A stretch of DNA of 64,000 nt from Arenibacter sp. P308M17 (GCF_003426735.1 NZ_QVON01000005.1:369873-433872); one strand, 5' to 3'. Positions 18,170 through 27,430 are shown, numbered from the stretch's first letter. A program made the numbers and translations. The notes: generated by a model not told the origin, from the sequence alone.

Positions 18170-18344
18170 TTTAATTGTTTTTTACCATTTTCTTTATAAC
18201 CATATCATACATTATTGGCACAATAGGGCAAGCATAATGTGGTTGTCCAATACGCATTAGTGTACCATGGGGATGATCATCTTCTTTGTTTTGGAACAAT
18301 AAGCTTATTACCACTTCAAAGTACCTTAGGGGGTATTTTGTAAT

Positions 18345-19595
18345 TTAACGTTGCAGTTGTACTTTTGTTGTTTTACTTCCGGTCTGAAATATATAGGTGT
18401 CCTCTAAATTGGTAACCTTATATGTCCTTAGGTCATTAATAGATTCGTTATTGAGATATACGTATTCGAAAAGGGCCATTTTTAGCGAGTGGTTGTTTTC
18501 TATTGGCAAAAAGACTTCCTTTAATTGGTAGTCGGTTGAAAGTTCGATCTGGTCTTCGAATGAAAATCCCGTATCCATATTTTGCTTCGTGTAACTTTTG
18601 TTTACCAAGAATTTAAATCTATGGATCCTGTCGTTCAGTTTTTTATCCCGCAAAAATTGTTTTGCAATAAAGTAATTCTTAATGGCAAAGGCAATGGTTT
18701 TGGGAAGTATGGCATTTTTATTATAGATAAGGTGGTACTCAAACCTATACTCCATATTGCTCCACCTTTTTTTATAATCAAAGTATCCTTTTGAAAAATC
18801 CAGTTTGTCAAATTGGTTTTCCAAACACCATTCAATCAGTTTCATGATGTTTACGGAACCTAAATTAAATTTTGAGTAGTCTATATCAAAAACCGTAATG
18901 GCATCAATGAGCGCATTGTTAGTAACATAATTTAGGGTTACACCAATAATTTGATTTTCACTATAGGTTACGAACAGGGCGGCATCCTTCTCCAAGATCA
19001 TGGGGTAGGTCACTTCTTTATAAAAGTTCCATTCCGCAGGGTCTAAATTATTATTCGTAATTCCCTTTTGTTGGAATCGTTTTTTTAGTAAGGTTTCAAA
19101 TTCGTCAAAAATGATCTCATATTCTTCCTGGTTGATTTCCCCATAGAACATCCTGTAATTTATATTAAAACAGGACTCTATTTTTTTTTTATATTTATTA
19201 AGCTTATACCTGCTACTTCTTTTAAAGGTTTGGACCATATAACTGTCCAGATCTTTATACGGTTTTAGGTCTATTAAAAAACCGGGATATTGCGGGATTC
19301 TTTCAATCGCAATCTTTTCGTTAATGGTATTGTTTTCAGGGTTGTTCCAATGTTCGGGAACATCATAGATGAGGAGTACTTTATTTTCGGCCTCCTTTGT
19401 TATGTTTTCATTGAATAATGAATAGCTTATGCCTTTTGTTAGATTTCTGCCAATATTGATATATAAAGGAAAAAAGGGATACTTAAAGAAAGATGCTCCC
19501 TTTAAAAAGGGAAAAGAAATAGCAGGGCCGTTTGAATTAAAATGTGTAAGCCATGTCCTGATATACGCTTTCGAGGAAAACGGATTTCTTTTCAT
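18345..19595 (-). CDS. GNAT-fold acyltransferase-like protein, array paralog 7 (most proximal)
   Basis: This 416-residue protein is the longest and most divergent array member. It has VPEHWNNPE, KKKIESCFNINYRMFYGEI, AALFVTYSENQIIGV near residue 206, DIDYSKFNLGS and LDFSKGYFDYKKRW near 273. The C-terminal module (YVYLNNESINDL) is near 378. Its start overlaps the stop of the upstream FemAB-like gene by 4 bases (ATGA), indicating translational coupling. This links the seven-gene array physically to the polysaccharide operon. A 175-base spacer without a visible gene lies between it and paralog 6. Confidence 0.75.
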   Translation of the reverse strand: MKRNPFSSKAYIRTWLTHFNSNGPAISFPFLKGASFFKYPFFPLYINIGRNLTKGISYSLFNENITKEAENKVLLIYDVPEHWNNPENNTINEKIAIERIPQYPGFLIDLKPYKDLDSYMVQTFKRSSRYKLNKYKKKIESCFNINYRMFYGEINQEEYEIIFDEFETLLKKRFQQKGITNNNLDPAEWNFYKEVTYPMILEKDAALFVTYSENQIIGVTLNYVTNNALIDAITVFDIDYSKFNLGSVNIMKLIEWCLENQFDKLDFSKGYFDYKKRWSNMEYRFEYHLIYNKNAILPKTIAFAIKNYFIAKQFLRDKKLNDRIHRFKFLVNKSYTKQNMDTGFSFEDQIELSTDYQLKEVFLPIENNHSLKMALFEYVYLNNESINDLRTYKVTNLEDTYIFQTGSKTTKVQLQR

Positions 19596-20647
19596 ATGGT
19601 ATTATTTAGCCCGTTACAACGGTAGCATGGAAAGAAATGGCTGCAACCTTTTACGAAATTACCACAGTTTGGCTTCATTTTTTCTACGATTAAAGCCTCA
19701 TACTTTTCAATATCGCTTACGCATTTCCAAATGGTAAAATTCTTAAAGTCTTGAGAAAAACTGGATTTAAAATGAAATAGGGAATCTTCCTTACTGCCCA
19801 CGCCCCCACCAAGATTCAGAAATTTACAATTCTCCCGACCGGCAATTATTCTCATTTCATCTATCAATAATTTGATCGGGAACAGATTCAAATGTTCCAA
19901 GTCGGATCCGGATAGGTGGTATTGCACAATCTTGTTGGTCTCAATAAACATGGCACCGGCAATAATACCGTTGGTTTCCTTTTCAATGGCCAAAAATATT
20001 CTTGCGTTAAAATCCTTTGAGTCCAGAAGTTGGAAAAAATAATTGTGATCAAAAAAATATTCCTTTTTTGCATTTACCCGTTTCATATTGGCATAATAAA
20101 GTTCAATGTATGCCAATACGTCCTCTTTGCTTTCTGCCATCCTTACATAGCATTTCCTGCGCGCCTTGTTGATATGGGTCTTTAGTCTTTTGTAATATGC
20201 TTGTTTTTGTTCTTCCAAATTTCGGGTTACATCTATATTCACAATGTGGCTCATGGTAGATATTTCACCAAAATTTCTTAAACAAATTTCTTGGTTGGGT
20301 ATAAAGGGATTTAGCCTGGAAAAGACCGAAATAATATGATTATCCAATAAATATTCCTTAAATTCCTTTAAGAAATGGGCATTGACAAAAGTATTGTCAA
20401 TGTTCTTGGTAAGGGGCCCGGCATATCCATAAACCGAGGTAAAATCATGGAATTGGGTCCCCGTTATCTCCCGTAATAATAAAGGAATGGCAATTATCGT
20501 ATCTTTTTCGGAATACTTGACCAATACTGCTTGTTCATCTTCCTTTTTGGATATTTGGTGATAATCATAGGTGTGGTAGAAATCGTAGATATCCACCATT
20601 TTAAGTGTGGCGTCCCATTGGTTTTTATTTCTAATGATTTCGATCAC
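19592..20647 (-). CDS. FemAB-like GNAT protein A
   Basis: This 351-residue protein belongs to a second GNAT family, distinct from the array but paralogous to the gene at 21548-22564. Shared features are FYHTYDYH near residue 23, a SVYGYAGPL strand, NIDVTRNLEEQ, KTHINKARRKC, and a C-terminal core with IAGAMF, QYHLSG and LNLGGGVGSKEDSLFHFKSSFS. The last part matches FemAB/peptidoglycan-bridge-type transferases. The GTG start at 20647 aligns with its paralog's N-terminus. The C-terminus carries about 20 extra Cys-containing residues beyond the paralog's end. The probable role is N-acylation or aminoacylation of an amino sugar during repeat-unit assembly. Confidence 0.75.
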   Translation of the reverse strand: MIEIIRNKNQWDATLKMVDIYDFYHTYDYHQISKKEDEQAVLVKYSEKDTIIAIPLLLREITGTQFHDFTSVYGYAGPLTKNIDNTFVNAHFLKEFKEYLLDNHIISVFSRLNPFIPNQEICLRNFGEISTMSHIVNIDVTRNLEEQKQAYYKRLKTHINKARRKCYVRMAESKEDVLAYIELYYANMKRVNAKKEYFFDHNYFFQLLDSKDFNARIFLAIEKETNGIIAGAMFIETNKIVQYHLSGSDLEHLNLFPIKLLIDEMRIIAGRENCKFLNLGGGVGSKEDSLFHFKSSFSQDFKNFTIWKCVSDIEKYEALIVEKMKPNCGNFVKGCSHFFPCYRCNGLNNTI

Positions 20648-20697
20648 TTAGTAGGGGTTTTTTAATACGAATTTGAACAAGGTTGCAATAGGGGTTG

Positions 20698-21528
20698 TTA
20701 TTTGTTAAAAACCGAAGTGAAATCCAATTTGGTCAAACCAAATTCCTTTCGGAGCCCGTTGGTTACAAACTTTAGCCTGTACTTCATTAATTTTCGGATA
20801 ATATTTTCAAAAAAGTCCTTGGTAAGGAAACTATAGGAGTTCATTTTTTTTACGGCCTCCGGGGTGCTGCAATAATTTTCAGTGTTCCCTATACTATAAA
20901 TGGCTCCCGGGAATGGTAAAGGCAGCATTTTTTCGCCAGAACCCAGCGTGGTAAAATCATGATTGAAGAGCGGATATGGCTTTTGCTGTAACAATTGGTC
21001 AACGAATTCCGAGCGTATAACGATACAGGTCCCGCACAATACGTTAAATGTGTTTTTGTTTAGGAAAATCAAATTACTGCCCTCGTTATAGATGTATCCT
21101 TTTTTAAAGAACCAACCGGGAACATTACTGTTATCCTCCTCTGCAAACTTGGCAATACGGTTACTAATACAGTCATCGGCATCCACTACCATATAATGTG
21201 ATGCCCTATATTTTTTGGAATACGCTATCCCGAACATTATTTTCTTCGCTTTGTCCGCCTCCTTGGCGGCATTTCTGTAGTTCAGCGGATCATCGGACTG
21301 AAGTTTTTGTATGTTTTCGGGAGTAGGGGGGTCAAAATCCACTTGAATAAATTCTAGTGAGGGATGCTGATAATTAAGTTTGGGGATTTCATGGCATACT
21401 GCCACTACCTTGAAATTGTCACTGGTCTGTTGGCAAATAGATTTCATGGTCCTTTCCACCAAAACGGAAAAAACTTCCCAGTTGGAGGAAATCTGTGAAC
21501 TCTTGATCGGTACAATAAAAATAATCAT
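20698..21528 (-). CDS. Glycosyltransferase family 2-like (GT-A) enzyme
   Basis: The 276-residue protein has a GT-A nucleotide-binding N-terminus (MIIFIVPIKS), a 'RTMKSICQQTSDNFKVVAVCHE' type strand-helix, and VVDADDC near residue 115, serving as the DxD metal/UDP-sugar site. It lacks membrane segments. It lies between the two FemAB-like genes, which suggests that the sugar it adds is the one modified by them. The donor sugar cannot be read from the sequence. Confidence 0.75.
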   Translation of the reverse strand: MIIFIVPIKSSQISSNWEVFSVLVERTMKSICQQTSDNFKVVAVCHEIPKLNYQHPSLEFIQVDFDPPTPENIQKLQSDDPLNYRNAAKEADKAKKIMFGIAYSKKYRASHYMVVDADDCISNRIAKFAEEDNSNVPGWFFKKGYIYNEGSNLIFLNKNTFNVLCGTCIVIRSEFVDQLLQQKPYPLFNHDFTTLGSGEKMLPLPFPGAIYSIGNTENYCSTPEAVKKMNSYSFLTKDFFENIIRKLMKYRLKFVTNGLRKEFGLTKLDFTSVFNK

Positions 21529-21547
21529 TTACGTATTTTTTAGATTC

Positions 21548-22564
21548 TTAATTAGGGGCTCTATACGCCGGGAAAAATTCGGTTTCGCCTATATTGGCAT
21601 CTTTTTTTAGTTGGCCGTATATATTATCGTCCACTACAACTTTCCAAACGCTAAACTGTTTTATGTCATTGGAAAAGGAGGACTTAAAATTGAACAATGC
21701 ATCTTCCTTGCTGTGATAACCTCCACCAAGATTGAAATAGGTATACTTTTCTTCGGAACCAAGAAGGCGCATTTCATCCAATAATAACCTAGCGGGCGCA
21801 ATGTTCAAAAACTCGGTTTTGGTACCGGAAAGGTGATATTGAATTATATCGTTGGTCTTTACGAACATAGACCCTGCAATAGCCTTATTGCTCTCATTGT
21901 GCATGGCCAAAAGAATATCTGTCTTAAAACCTTTGCATTTTAAAAAGTTAAAAAAATAATTTTCGTCAAAGAAGTAGGACGTATTGGCGTCCAATTTCCT
22001 CATAGTCTCCAAATAGATGTCGATAAAGCTCTTAATGTCTTCCCTACTTTCGGCTTTCCTTATCGTACATAACCTCCTGGCCTTATTTATTCTACTACGG
22101 GTATCCCTTCTATAGGCAGATCGTTGCTGTTCCAGGCTCTGGGTAAGGTCTATGTTTACTATATTCCCTATCGGCTTTACCTCTCCAATACCGGATAGAA
22201 TTTCCGCCTGCTGGGGAATATAGGGATTGAGTCGTGAAAAAACGGCAATAATCCTATTGCTTCTAAAATACTCGTTAAGACAATTTTGATATTCCTTAAA
22301 GTCTTGGGTTTCCTTAGTATTGTTGCTTAAAGGGCCAACATAACCATAGACAGAGGTGGCGTCAAAATAATCCGTATCAAATATTTGGCGAACCAACAGT
22401 GGAAGGGCTATGGTAAGATTATCCTTATTATAGACCAGGAGCACTGGTTTCTCCCCATCGTTTTTGGATAGATAATGATAGTCATAAGTGTGGTAAAAGT
22501 CGAAAACACCTAGCTGCTCCAGTACTTTTTCCCAATCGTTCTTTTCTGTTATTATATTTAGCAT
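21548..22564 (-). CDS. FemAB-like GNAT protein B
   Basis: This 338-residue paralog of the gene at 19592-20647 has FYHTYDYHYLSKNDGEKPV near the N-terminus, SVYGYVGPL, NIDLTQSLEQQ, RSRINKARRLC, IAGSMFVKTNDIIQYHLSG, and FNLGGGYHSKEDALFNFKSSFS near residue 280. It ends EFFPAYRAPN, the normal end for this type. FemAB-like proteins use aminoacyl-tRNA or acyl-CoA donors; which applies here is not visible. It starts 13 bases after the upstream GT4 gene, so it is part of the operon. Confidence 0.75.
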   Translation of the reverse strand: MLNIITEKNDWEKVLEQLGVFDFYHTYDYHYLSKNDGEKPVLLVYNKDNLTIALPLLVRQIFDTDYFDATSVYGYVGPLSNNTKETQDFKEYQNCLNEYFRSNRIIAVFSRLNPYIPQQAEILSGIGEVKPIGNIVNIDLTQSLEQQRSAYRRDTRSRINKARRLCTIRKAESREDIKSFIDIYLETMRKLDANTSYFFDENYFFNFLKCKGFKTDILLAMHNESNKAIAGSMFVKTNDIIQYHLSGTKTEFLNIAPARLLLDEMRLLGSEEKYTYFNLGGGYHSKEDALFNFKSSFSNDIKQFSVWKVVVDDNIYGQLKKDANIGETEFFPAYRAPN

Positions 22565-22577
22565 GTATCCAAATATG

Positions 22578-23696
22578 TTAAATCAGTTTATTATATATGG
22601 TCAAGGTTTTTTTTGTCATGGCCTCTATTGTAAAATTCTCCAAAGCCTTTAACTTTCCATTGCTTGCAATAGAATCCCTTAGTTCCCTATTTTCTATAAC
22701 GGTCTGTAGGATGTCTCCCAACGCTTTGGCATTGCCGTTGGAAAAGATATAACCATCCTTTCCGTGTTCAATCTGGTCCAGCGCCCCATTGGTGTCGGTT
22801 CTAATAGTGCAACAATTGCTCATCATGGCTTCTATGGCTACCAGCCCGAATGCTTCCGATTTGGAGGGAAGCACAAAAATATGGAACAGTTCATAGAATG
22901 GTTTGGGGTCTTGAAAGGGCACTATACTAATTGAATTTCGCAAAATGGACCTGTCCATAATTTCTTTTAACCATACTTCATCGGATGGTAACCAATAATC
23001 TCCCAAGAATACCATATGCACGTTATTGGCCGTGGTTTCCGGAAGGTGTTTTTCCACTGCCTTTATCAATACATCCAGTCCTTTATCTTTGGTTATCCTG
23101 CCTACGTATCCTATAACTAGTTTATGCTCCGGAATATTGTATTTGCTTTTCAAAAGTGATAAGTCCTTTTCGGGGGTTATATCGGCAAATCTCCTTGATA
23201 CCCCATGACATATTACTGAAACGGTATCGGGTTTGGCTCCCAAGGTCTTTATCGCATAATCTTTGGACTCCCTACTTATGGCGATCAATTCTGTTGGATT
23301 CTTATATTTGAGGTTTTTTACCAATTGCACATTATGAACCGTGGTGATAAACGGTTTTTTTAACAGCCAGGGTAGAAAGGTCATATAGGGGGACTGGGAA
23401 TGGATTACATCAGGTTTAAGTTGGCGCATCCATTTTAAAATCTGATAAATGGCCCCTATGGAGATTACGATCTTATTTAAAATGTTGCCCTTGGGAGTTT
23501 TAAAAGTTTTGATTTCCGTCCCAATATTTTTAAAATCATTTTCAATTTTAACCAAGTAATCATTATCACTGTCCGTTATTCCACCTGTGATCAGCAATAA
23601 TTCATGGCCCTGGTTGACCAAACCCTGAGCCAAGTCGAGCGTATTTAGGGTTACACCGCTCTTTTCAATTCTACTGAGTAAGAAAAGGATTTTCAA
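22578..23696 (-). CDS. Glycosyltransferase family 4
   Basis: The 372-residue GT-B enzyme has an N-terminal glycine-poor loop (LLSRIEKSGVTLNTLDLAQGL). The donor domain carries IGYVGRITKDKGLDVLIKAV near residue 196, SKSEAFGLVAIEAM (E-x7-E) and DGYIFSNG. It probably adds a sugar to the lipid-linked repeat unit at the cytoplasmic face. It lies 14 bases downstream of the formyltransferase gene. The donor and acceptor are unknown. Confidence 0.85.
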   Translation of the reverse strand: MKILFLLSRIEKSGVTLNTLDLAQGLVNQGHELLLITGGITDSDNDYLVKIENDFKNIGTEIKTFKTPKGNILNKIVISIGAIYQILKWMRQLKPDVIHSQSPYMTFLPWLLKKPFITTVHNVQLVKNLKYKNPTELIAISRESKDYAIKTLGAKPDTVSVICHGVSRRFADITPEKDLSLLKSKYNIPEHKLVIGYVGRITKDKGLDVLIKAVEKHLPETTANNVHMVFLGDYWLPSDEVWLKEIMDRSILRNSISIVPFQDPKPFYELFHIFVLPSKSEAFGLVAIEAMMSNCCTIRTDTNGALDQIEHGKDGYIFSNGNAKALGDILQTVIENRELRDSIASNGKLKALENFTIEAMTKKTLTIYNKLI

Positions 23697-23710
23697 ATTT
23701 TTTGGGATTA

Positions 23711-24319
23711 CTATTGATGGTTAATTTTGAAGTGTTTTTTTTCTATCAGTGCAATGGTGTCCAGGACTATTTTTTTACCTTTTTTTCCAAATTTTGGATA
23801 AATGGATTCAAAAGTGTCGCTTTCTTTAATTTTAATCGGCTCTTGGCACAATATCGTTCCTCTGTCCACTTCCTCATCAATGATATGGGTGGTAAGCCCT
23901 GAAATACGCACCCCATAATCCAATGCCTCCTGTATTGCCGTATGGGTCCCTAAAAAGCTTGGAAATAGGGATGGATGAATATTAATAATCCGATGTTCAA
24001 AGGCATTTAAAAGTTCCTGTTTAATGACATATTTAAAACTCAATAACAATACATAATCTATTTTGTAATAATTTAGTTCATCCAATATCCTCCTTTGGTA
24101 GGCCTCCCTGTTTTCATAGTCCCCTCTTAATATTCGGACTGTGTCAATCCCCGCCAGTTTTGCAGCATCCGCTGCCCCACATGGTTCCGCTTCGTATATA
24201 AGGAGTTTAATGTTGGAACGCTTTAAAGCACCTTGGGAATACGCCATAATTACATCTTTGGCGTTTCTGCCCCATCTGGAGACCATTATGGCCCAGTTAA
24301 GTGTTTCTGCGGTATTCAT
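23711..24319 (-). CDS. Formyltransferase (PurN/sugar N-formyltransferase-like)
   Basis: The 202-residue protein has the formyltransferase catalytic region NIHPSLFPSFLGTHTAIQEA (Asn and His near residues 105-107), followed by GLTTHIIDEEVDRGTILCQ with the conserved Asp. It resembles GART (PurN) and the short sugar N-formyltransferases that use N10-formyl-THF. Placement in a polysaccharide operon favours N-formylation of an amino sugar over purine synthesis. Its start overlaps the end of the PglC-like gene by 23 bases, implying coupled translation. An internal start a few codons later (the 'MVSRW' Met at residue 12) is possible. Confidence 0.8.
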   Translation of the reverse strand: MNTAETLNWAIMVSRWGRNAKDVIMAYSQGALKRSNIKLLIYEAEPCGAADAAKLAGIDTVRILRGDYENREAYQRRILDELNYYKIDYVLLLSFKYVIKQELLNAFEHRIINIHPSLFPSFLGTHTAIQEALDYGVRISGLTTHIIDEEVDRGTILCQEPIKIKESDTFESIYPKFGKKGKKIVLDTIALIEKKHFKINHQ

Positions 24320-24911
24320 CTAAGGTCGGCATTACGGTAAAGGAGTCAACTGCTACATCTTTGGAGGTGATAACATTTTTTATAGTCTTAATAAAAATTT
24401 TTAGATCAAGCAAAAAAGACATGTTTTCCACGTATTCCACATCCATGTTCAGGCGCTCGTCCCAAGCTAGGCTATTTCTCCCCGAAACTTGTGAAAGCCC
24501 TGTGATGCCGGGTAATACGGAATGTCTCTTTTTTTCCTTTTCATTGTAAACGGACAGGTACTGTATTAAGAGGGGGCGTGGTCCGATCAGACTCATGTCC
24601 CCTTTGAGGATATTGATCAGTTGTGGAATTTCGTCCATGGAAGTTTTTCTAACGATTTTGCCCACGGTGGTCAATCTATCGCCATCGGGGAGAAGATTGC
24701 CTTCGGCATCTTTTTTGTCGTTCATCGTCTTAAACTTGATGATACTAAAAATACGTTCATTTTTTCCTGGCCGTTTTTGAAGAAAAAACACCTGGCCATC
24801 GTTAAAAATGTATAACAGAACAGTTAGTAATACAAAAATTGGACTCAATAGGCTCAACATAATTATGGCTACCAAAAAGTCAAGTATCCGTTTTAAGAAG
24901 TGTTTATACAT
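24297..24911 (-). CDS. PglC-like initiating phosphosugar transferase
   Basis: The 204-residue protein has one N-terminal re-entrant membrane helix (residues 10-35), followed by the bacterial sugar-transferase core. The core has KFKTMND, the catalytic Asp-Glu in SMDEIPQLIN near residue 98, LKGDMSLIGPRPL, and LPGITGLSQVSGRN. It matches the small monotopic PGT type (PglC/WecP-like) that transfers a sugar-1-phosphate from a UDP-sugar to undecaprenyl phosphate, starting repeat-unit synthesis. It lies next to the L-FucNAc and formyltransferase genes. Which UDP-sugar it uses is not readable. Confidence 0.88.
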   Translation of the reverse strand: MYKHFLKRILDFLVAIIMLSLLSPIFVLLTVLLYIFNDGQVFFLQKRPGKNERIFSIIKFKTMNDKKDAEGNLLPDGDRLTTVGKIVRKTSMDEIPQLINILKGDMSLIGPRPLLIQYLSVYNEKEKKRHSVLPGITGLSQVSGRNSLAWDERLNMDVEYVENMSFLLDLKIFIKTIKNVITSKDVAVDSFTVMPTLDEYRRNT

Positions 24912-25052
24912 TTATAATTATCTTTCAGATATACAAAGTACGTATTTATTTTTTGTCCTTTAATTGTTTCATGGACGAACCAATCAATTAAATGGATTAA
25001 TGGCCTTTTTGCCCACTTAGTGACATTTAATCCCGATAATGCCCGTTCGTTT

Positions 25053-26261
25053 TTATGTTTTCTTTAGTGCGGTAACCTGGGTAAATATCCTTTCATAGGC
25101 CATGGAAGCCAAAAGGTTGTTTTTAAAGTATTGATACCCATTTTCGCCCATTTCCTTTTTTTTGTCCGGGTTGTTGTACAATTGCATTAGTTTCTCCTTC
25201 AGTATTTCCGTTTTTCCAGCTTCGGCCCAAAGACCCGCCCCTATGCTTTCCAGGTGGGTGCCGAAGTCGGTGTTCAAATCTACTGATGCCAATATGGGTA
25301 CCTTTGCATTAAAATAGACCAAGGATTTGGAGGGTATATTGGGTATGGTGAAATGCTCGCTTAACGAAATTAGACCTACATCTGCAATTTGTAAAACTTT
25401 AAAGAATTCTTCCCTACTTAAAAAGTCCTTTACCCTTACATTACTTAAATTTTCTTGTAAAATCATCTTGTCCAAATGCTCTTTTTCGTTCCCGCCGCCG
25501 ATTATCAAAAAAAAGAGGTCCTTATTGGTAATACAGGATTTGGCTAGTGCCACTATATTTTCCATTTTTTGGGGTTTACCAATATTGCCCCCAAAAACAA
25601 CGATAAATTTGTCCAAAAGGCCATATTGCTCCTTTATCCTAATAATTTCCTGTTCCTCTAAATTAGGTTGAAGCCATGCCCAATTGGGCAATAGATGTAA
25701 TTTGCTGGCATCCTGTTCGGGATTGTGTTTTTTTACATAATCTATATTGCCCGGGGACATACATCCTATATAGTCCGATGCATAATACATTTCCTTTTCC
25801 TTTTTTCTAAAATAGGCATAGGCCAGTCCTTTGGGGTTCATCATGCCCAGGTCCAGCGCATTTTGCGGAAATATATCCCTAAGGATCAAATACATTTTGG
25901 AACCGTATTTCCGTTTCAACCAACTGGCTACATTTACCAGGGTAATGGGAGGCGTAGGCATCATTACCAGGTCAAAATTTAAATCTATGTTAGCTTTTTT
26001 TAAAGCGCGTTTATATTGATAGGGGAGTAGGAGGGTAGCCAAGCCTTTTTGAATTTTGCCGACACCGAACAATTCCAGTGTGGGTACCCGCAGGGTGGGA
26101 ATACCGTCCTCTATCTGCATTCCAAATACCGTTTCATCATAGGTGGGGGCAACCACCATAATATCATGGCCATTGTTTCTGAATTCTACCACCAGTTCGG
26201 TAAACATATTGTGGTATTCGTTCATATTGGGAACTGCCAGCCCTAAAAATATAACTCTCAT
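25053..26261 (-). CDS. Glycosyltransferase family 4, WbuB-like (possible L-FucNAc transferase)
   Basis: The GT-B enzyme of about 402 residues begins MRVIFLGLAVPNMNEYHNMF. It has the 'LRDIFPQNALDLGMM' segment typical of WbuB-type transferases, a FVVFGGNIGKPQKMENIV donor strand-helix and IPSKSLVYF near residue 300. WbuB is linked in E. coli O26 to L-FucNAc addition, and this gene directly follows fnlC, which supports that donor. I chose the ATG at 26261 because the upstream one at 26285 overlaps fnlC by 20 bases and adds a poorly conserved leader. A 141-base spacer without a visible gene separates it from the PglC-like gene. Confidence 0.83.
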   Translation of the reverse strand: MRVIFLGLAVPNMNEYHNMFTELVVEFRNNGHDIMVVAPTYDETVFGMQIEDGIPTLRVPTLELFGVGKIQKGLATLLLPYQYKRALKKANIDLNFDLVMMPTPPITLVNVASWLKRKYGSKMYLILRDIFPQNALDLGMMNPKGLAYAYFRKKEKEMYYASDYIGCMSPGNIDYVKKHNPEQDASKLHLLPNWAWLQPNLEEQEIIRIKEQYGLLDKFIVVFGGNIGKPQKMENIVALAKSCITNKDLFFLIIGGGNEKEHLDKMILQENLSNVRVKDFLSREEFFKVLQIADVGLISLSEHFTIPNIPSKSLVYFNAKVPILASVDLNTDFGTHLESIGAGLWAEAGKTEILKEKLMQLYNNPDKKKEMGENGYQYFKNNLLASMAYERIFTQVTALKKT

Positions 26262-26265
26262 AATT

Positions 26266-27402
26266 TTATGATTTGGACCAAACAACCCTGTTAATATAAT
26301 CTACATAGGAAATTATTATGCGCACCACTTTTTCGCTCACATTCGGCATGGAGTAATCGGCAACCGGTCTAAAATTTCTATTTGGGTTTCGTTCCTGGAC
26401 TTCCAAGGCTGCCAAGGCTTGCATAATACGTTCCGGATTAAGGCCTACCATCATTACGGAGGCCTCTTCCATGGCTTCTGGCCTTTCATGGGCCTCCCTT
26501 ATATTAAGGGCCCTGAAATTTAAAATGGACGATTCCTCAGATATGGTGCCACTATCGGATAGGACTGCAAAGGAATGGTATTGAAGGGCATTGTAATCCG
26601 AAAACCCCAAAGGTTTAAGGAATTGAATATTGGGATGTGTTTCTATCTTTTTCTCATTCAGCATGTTTCTAGTTCTTGGATGTGTAGAAACAATTATGGG
26701 GTAATCGTATTTTTCGGCAATGAGGTTCAAAGAAGTTATTAGTCCCTCAAAGTTTTTAGGGTTGCTAATATTTTCTTCCCTATGGGAGGATACCACAAAG
26801 AATTTCTGTTTTTCAAGTTGCAGTTTCTCCAAAACATCGGAAGCTTCAATTTTTGCTTTAAAATTCCCCAATACCTCGAACATGGGACTGCCAGTCTTAA
26901 TTACCCGATCTGGCGATAAACCTTCTTTTAATAAATACTCCCTGGCAATATCACTGTAGGTTAAATTTATATCCGAAATATGGTCTACAATTTTTCGGTT
27001 GGTTTCCTCCGGTACACGTTGATCAAAACAACGGTTGCCTGCCTCCATATGAAAAACAGGGATTTTTCTTTTTTTTGCAGGAATGGCACATAAACAGGAA
27101 TTGGTATCGCCCAAAACCAAAAAGGCATCAGGGGCCAGTTGCTCCAGGATAGGGTCTATGGCAATAAGGATCTTGCCCACGGTTTCCGTGGCATTTTTAC
27201 CGGCAGCATTCAGAAAATGATCGGGTTTTCTTATGCCCAGATCCTCAAAAAAGATCTCGTTAAGTTCATAATCATAATTTTGGCCGGTGTGCACCAAGGT
27301 ATGGTCAATGGCTTCATTGGCATCAAGGGCATTTAAAACACAGGCCAATCTAATTATTTCAGGGCGTGTCCCCACAACGGTTAATACTTTAAGCTTTTTC
27401 AA
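26266..27402 (-). CDS. fnlC: Non-hydrolysing UDP-sugar 2-epimerase FnlC/CapG type (makes UDP-L-FucNAc)
   Basis: The 378-residue WecB-fold epimerase has VVGTRPEIIRL at the N-terminus, HTGQNYDYELNEIFFEDL, HMEAGNRCFDQRVPEETNR near residue 118 and SDSGTISEESS near 278. The 'DQRVPEE' form and the nearby fnlA and fnlB genes place it in the FnlC/CapG branch. Enzymes of that branch convert UDP-L-PneNAc to UDP-L-FucNAc in the cytoplasm. A DUF559 gene with flanking repeats separates it from fnlB, an unusual interruption of the trio. Confidence 0.88.
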   Translation of the reverse strand: MKKLKVLTVVGTRPEIIRLACVLNALDANEAIDHTLVHTGQNYDYELNEIFFEDLGIRKPDHFLNAAGKNATETVGKILIAIDPILEQLAPDAFLVLGDTNSCLCAIPAKKRKIPVFHMEAGNRCFDQRVPEETNRKIVDHISDINLTYSDIAREYLLKEGLSPDRVIKTGSPMFEVLGNFKAKIEASDVLEKLQLEKQKFFVVSSHREENISNPKNFEGLITSLNLIAEKYDYPIIVSTHPRTRNMLNEKKIETHPNIQFLKPLGFSDYNALQYHSFAVLSDSGTISEESSILNFRALNIREAHERPEAMEEASVMMVGLNPERIMQALAALEVQERNPNRNFRPVADYSMPNVSEKVVRIIISYVDYINRVVWSKS

Positions 27403-27430
27403 TGGTTATTTTTTTAAATATTGATTATTC

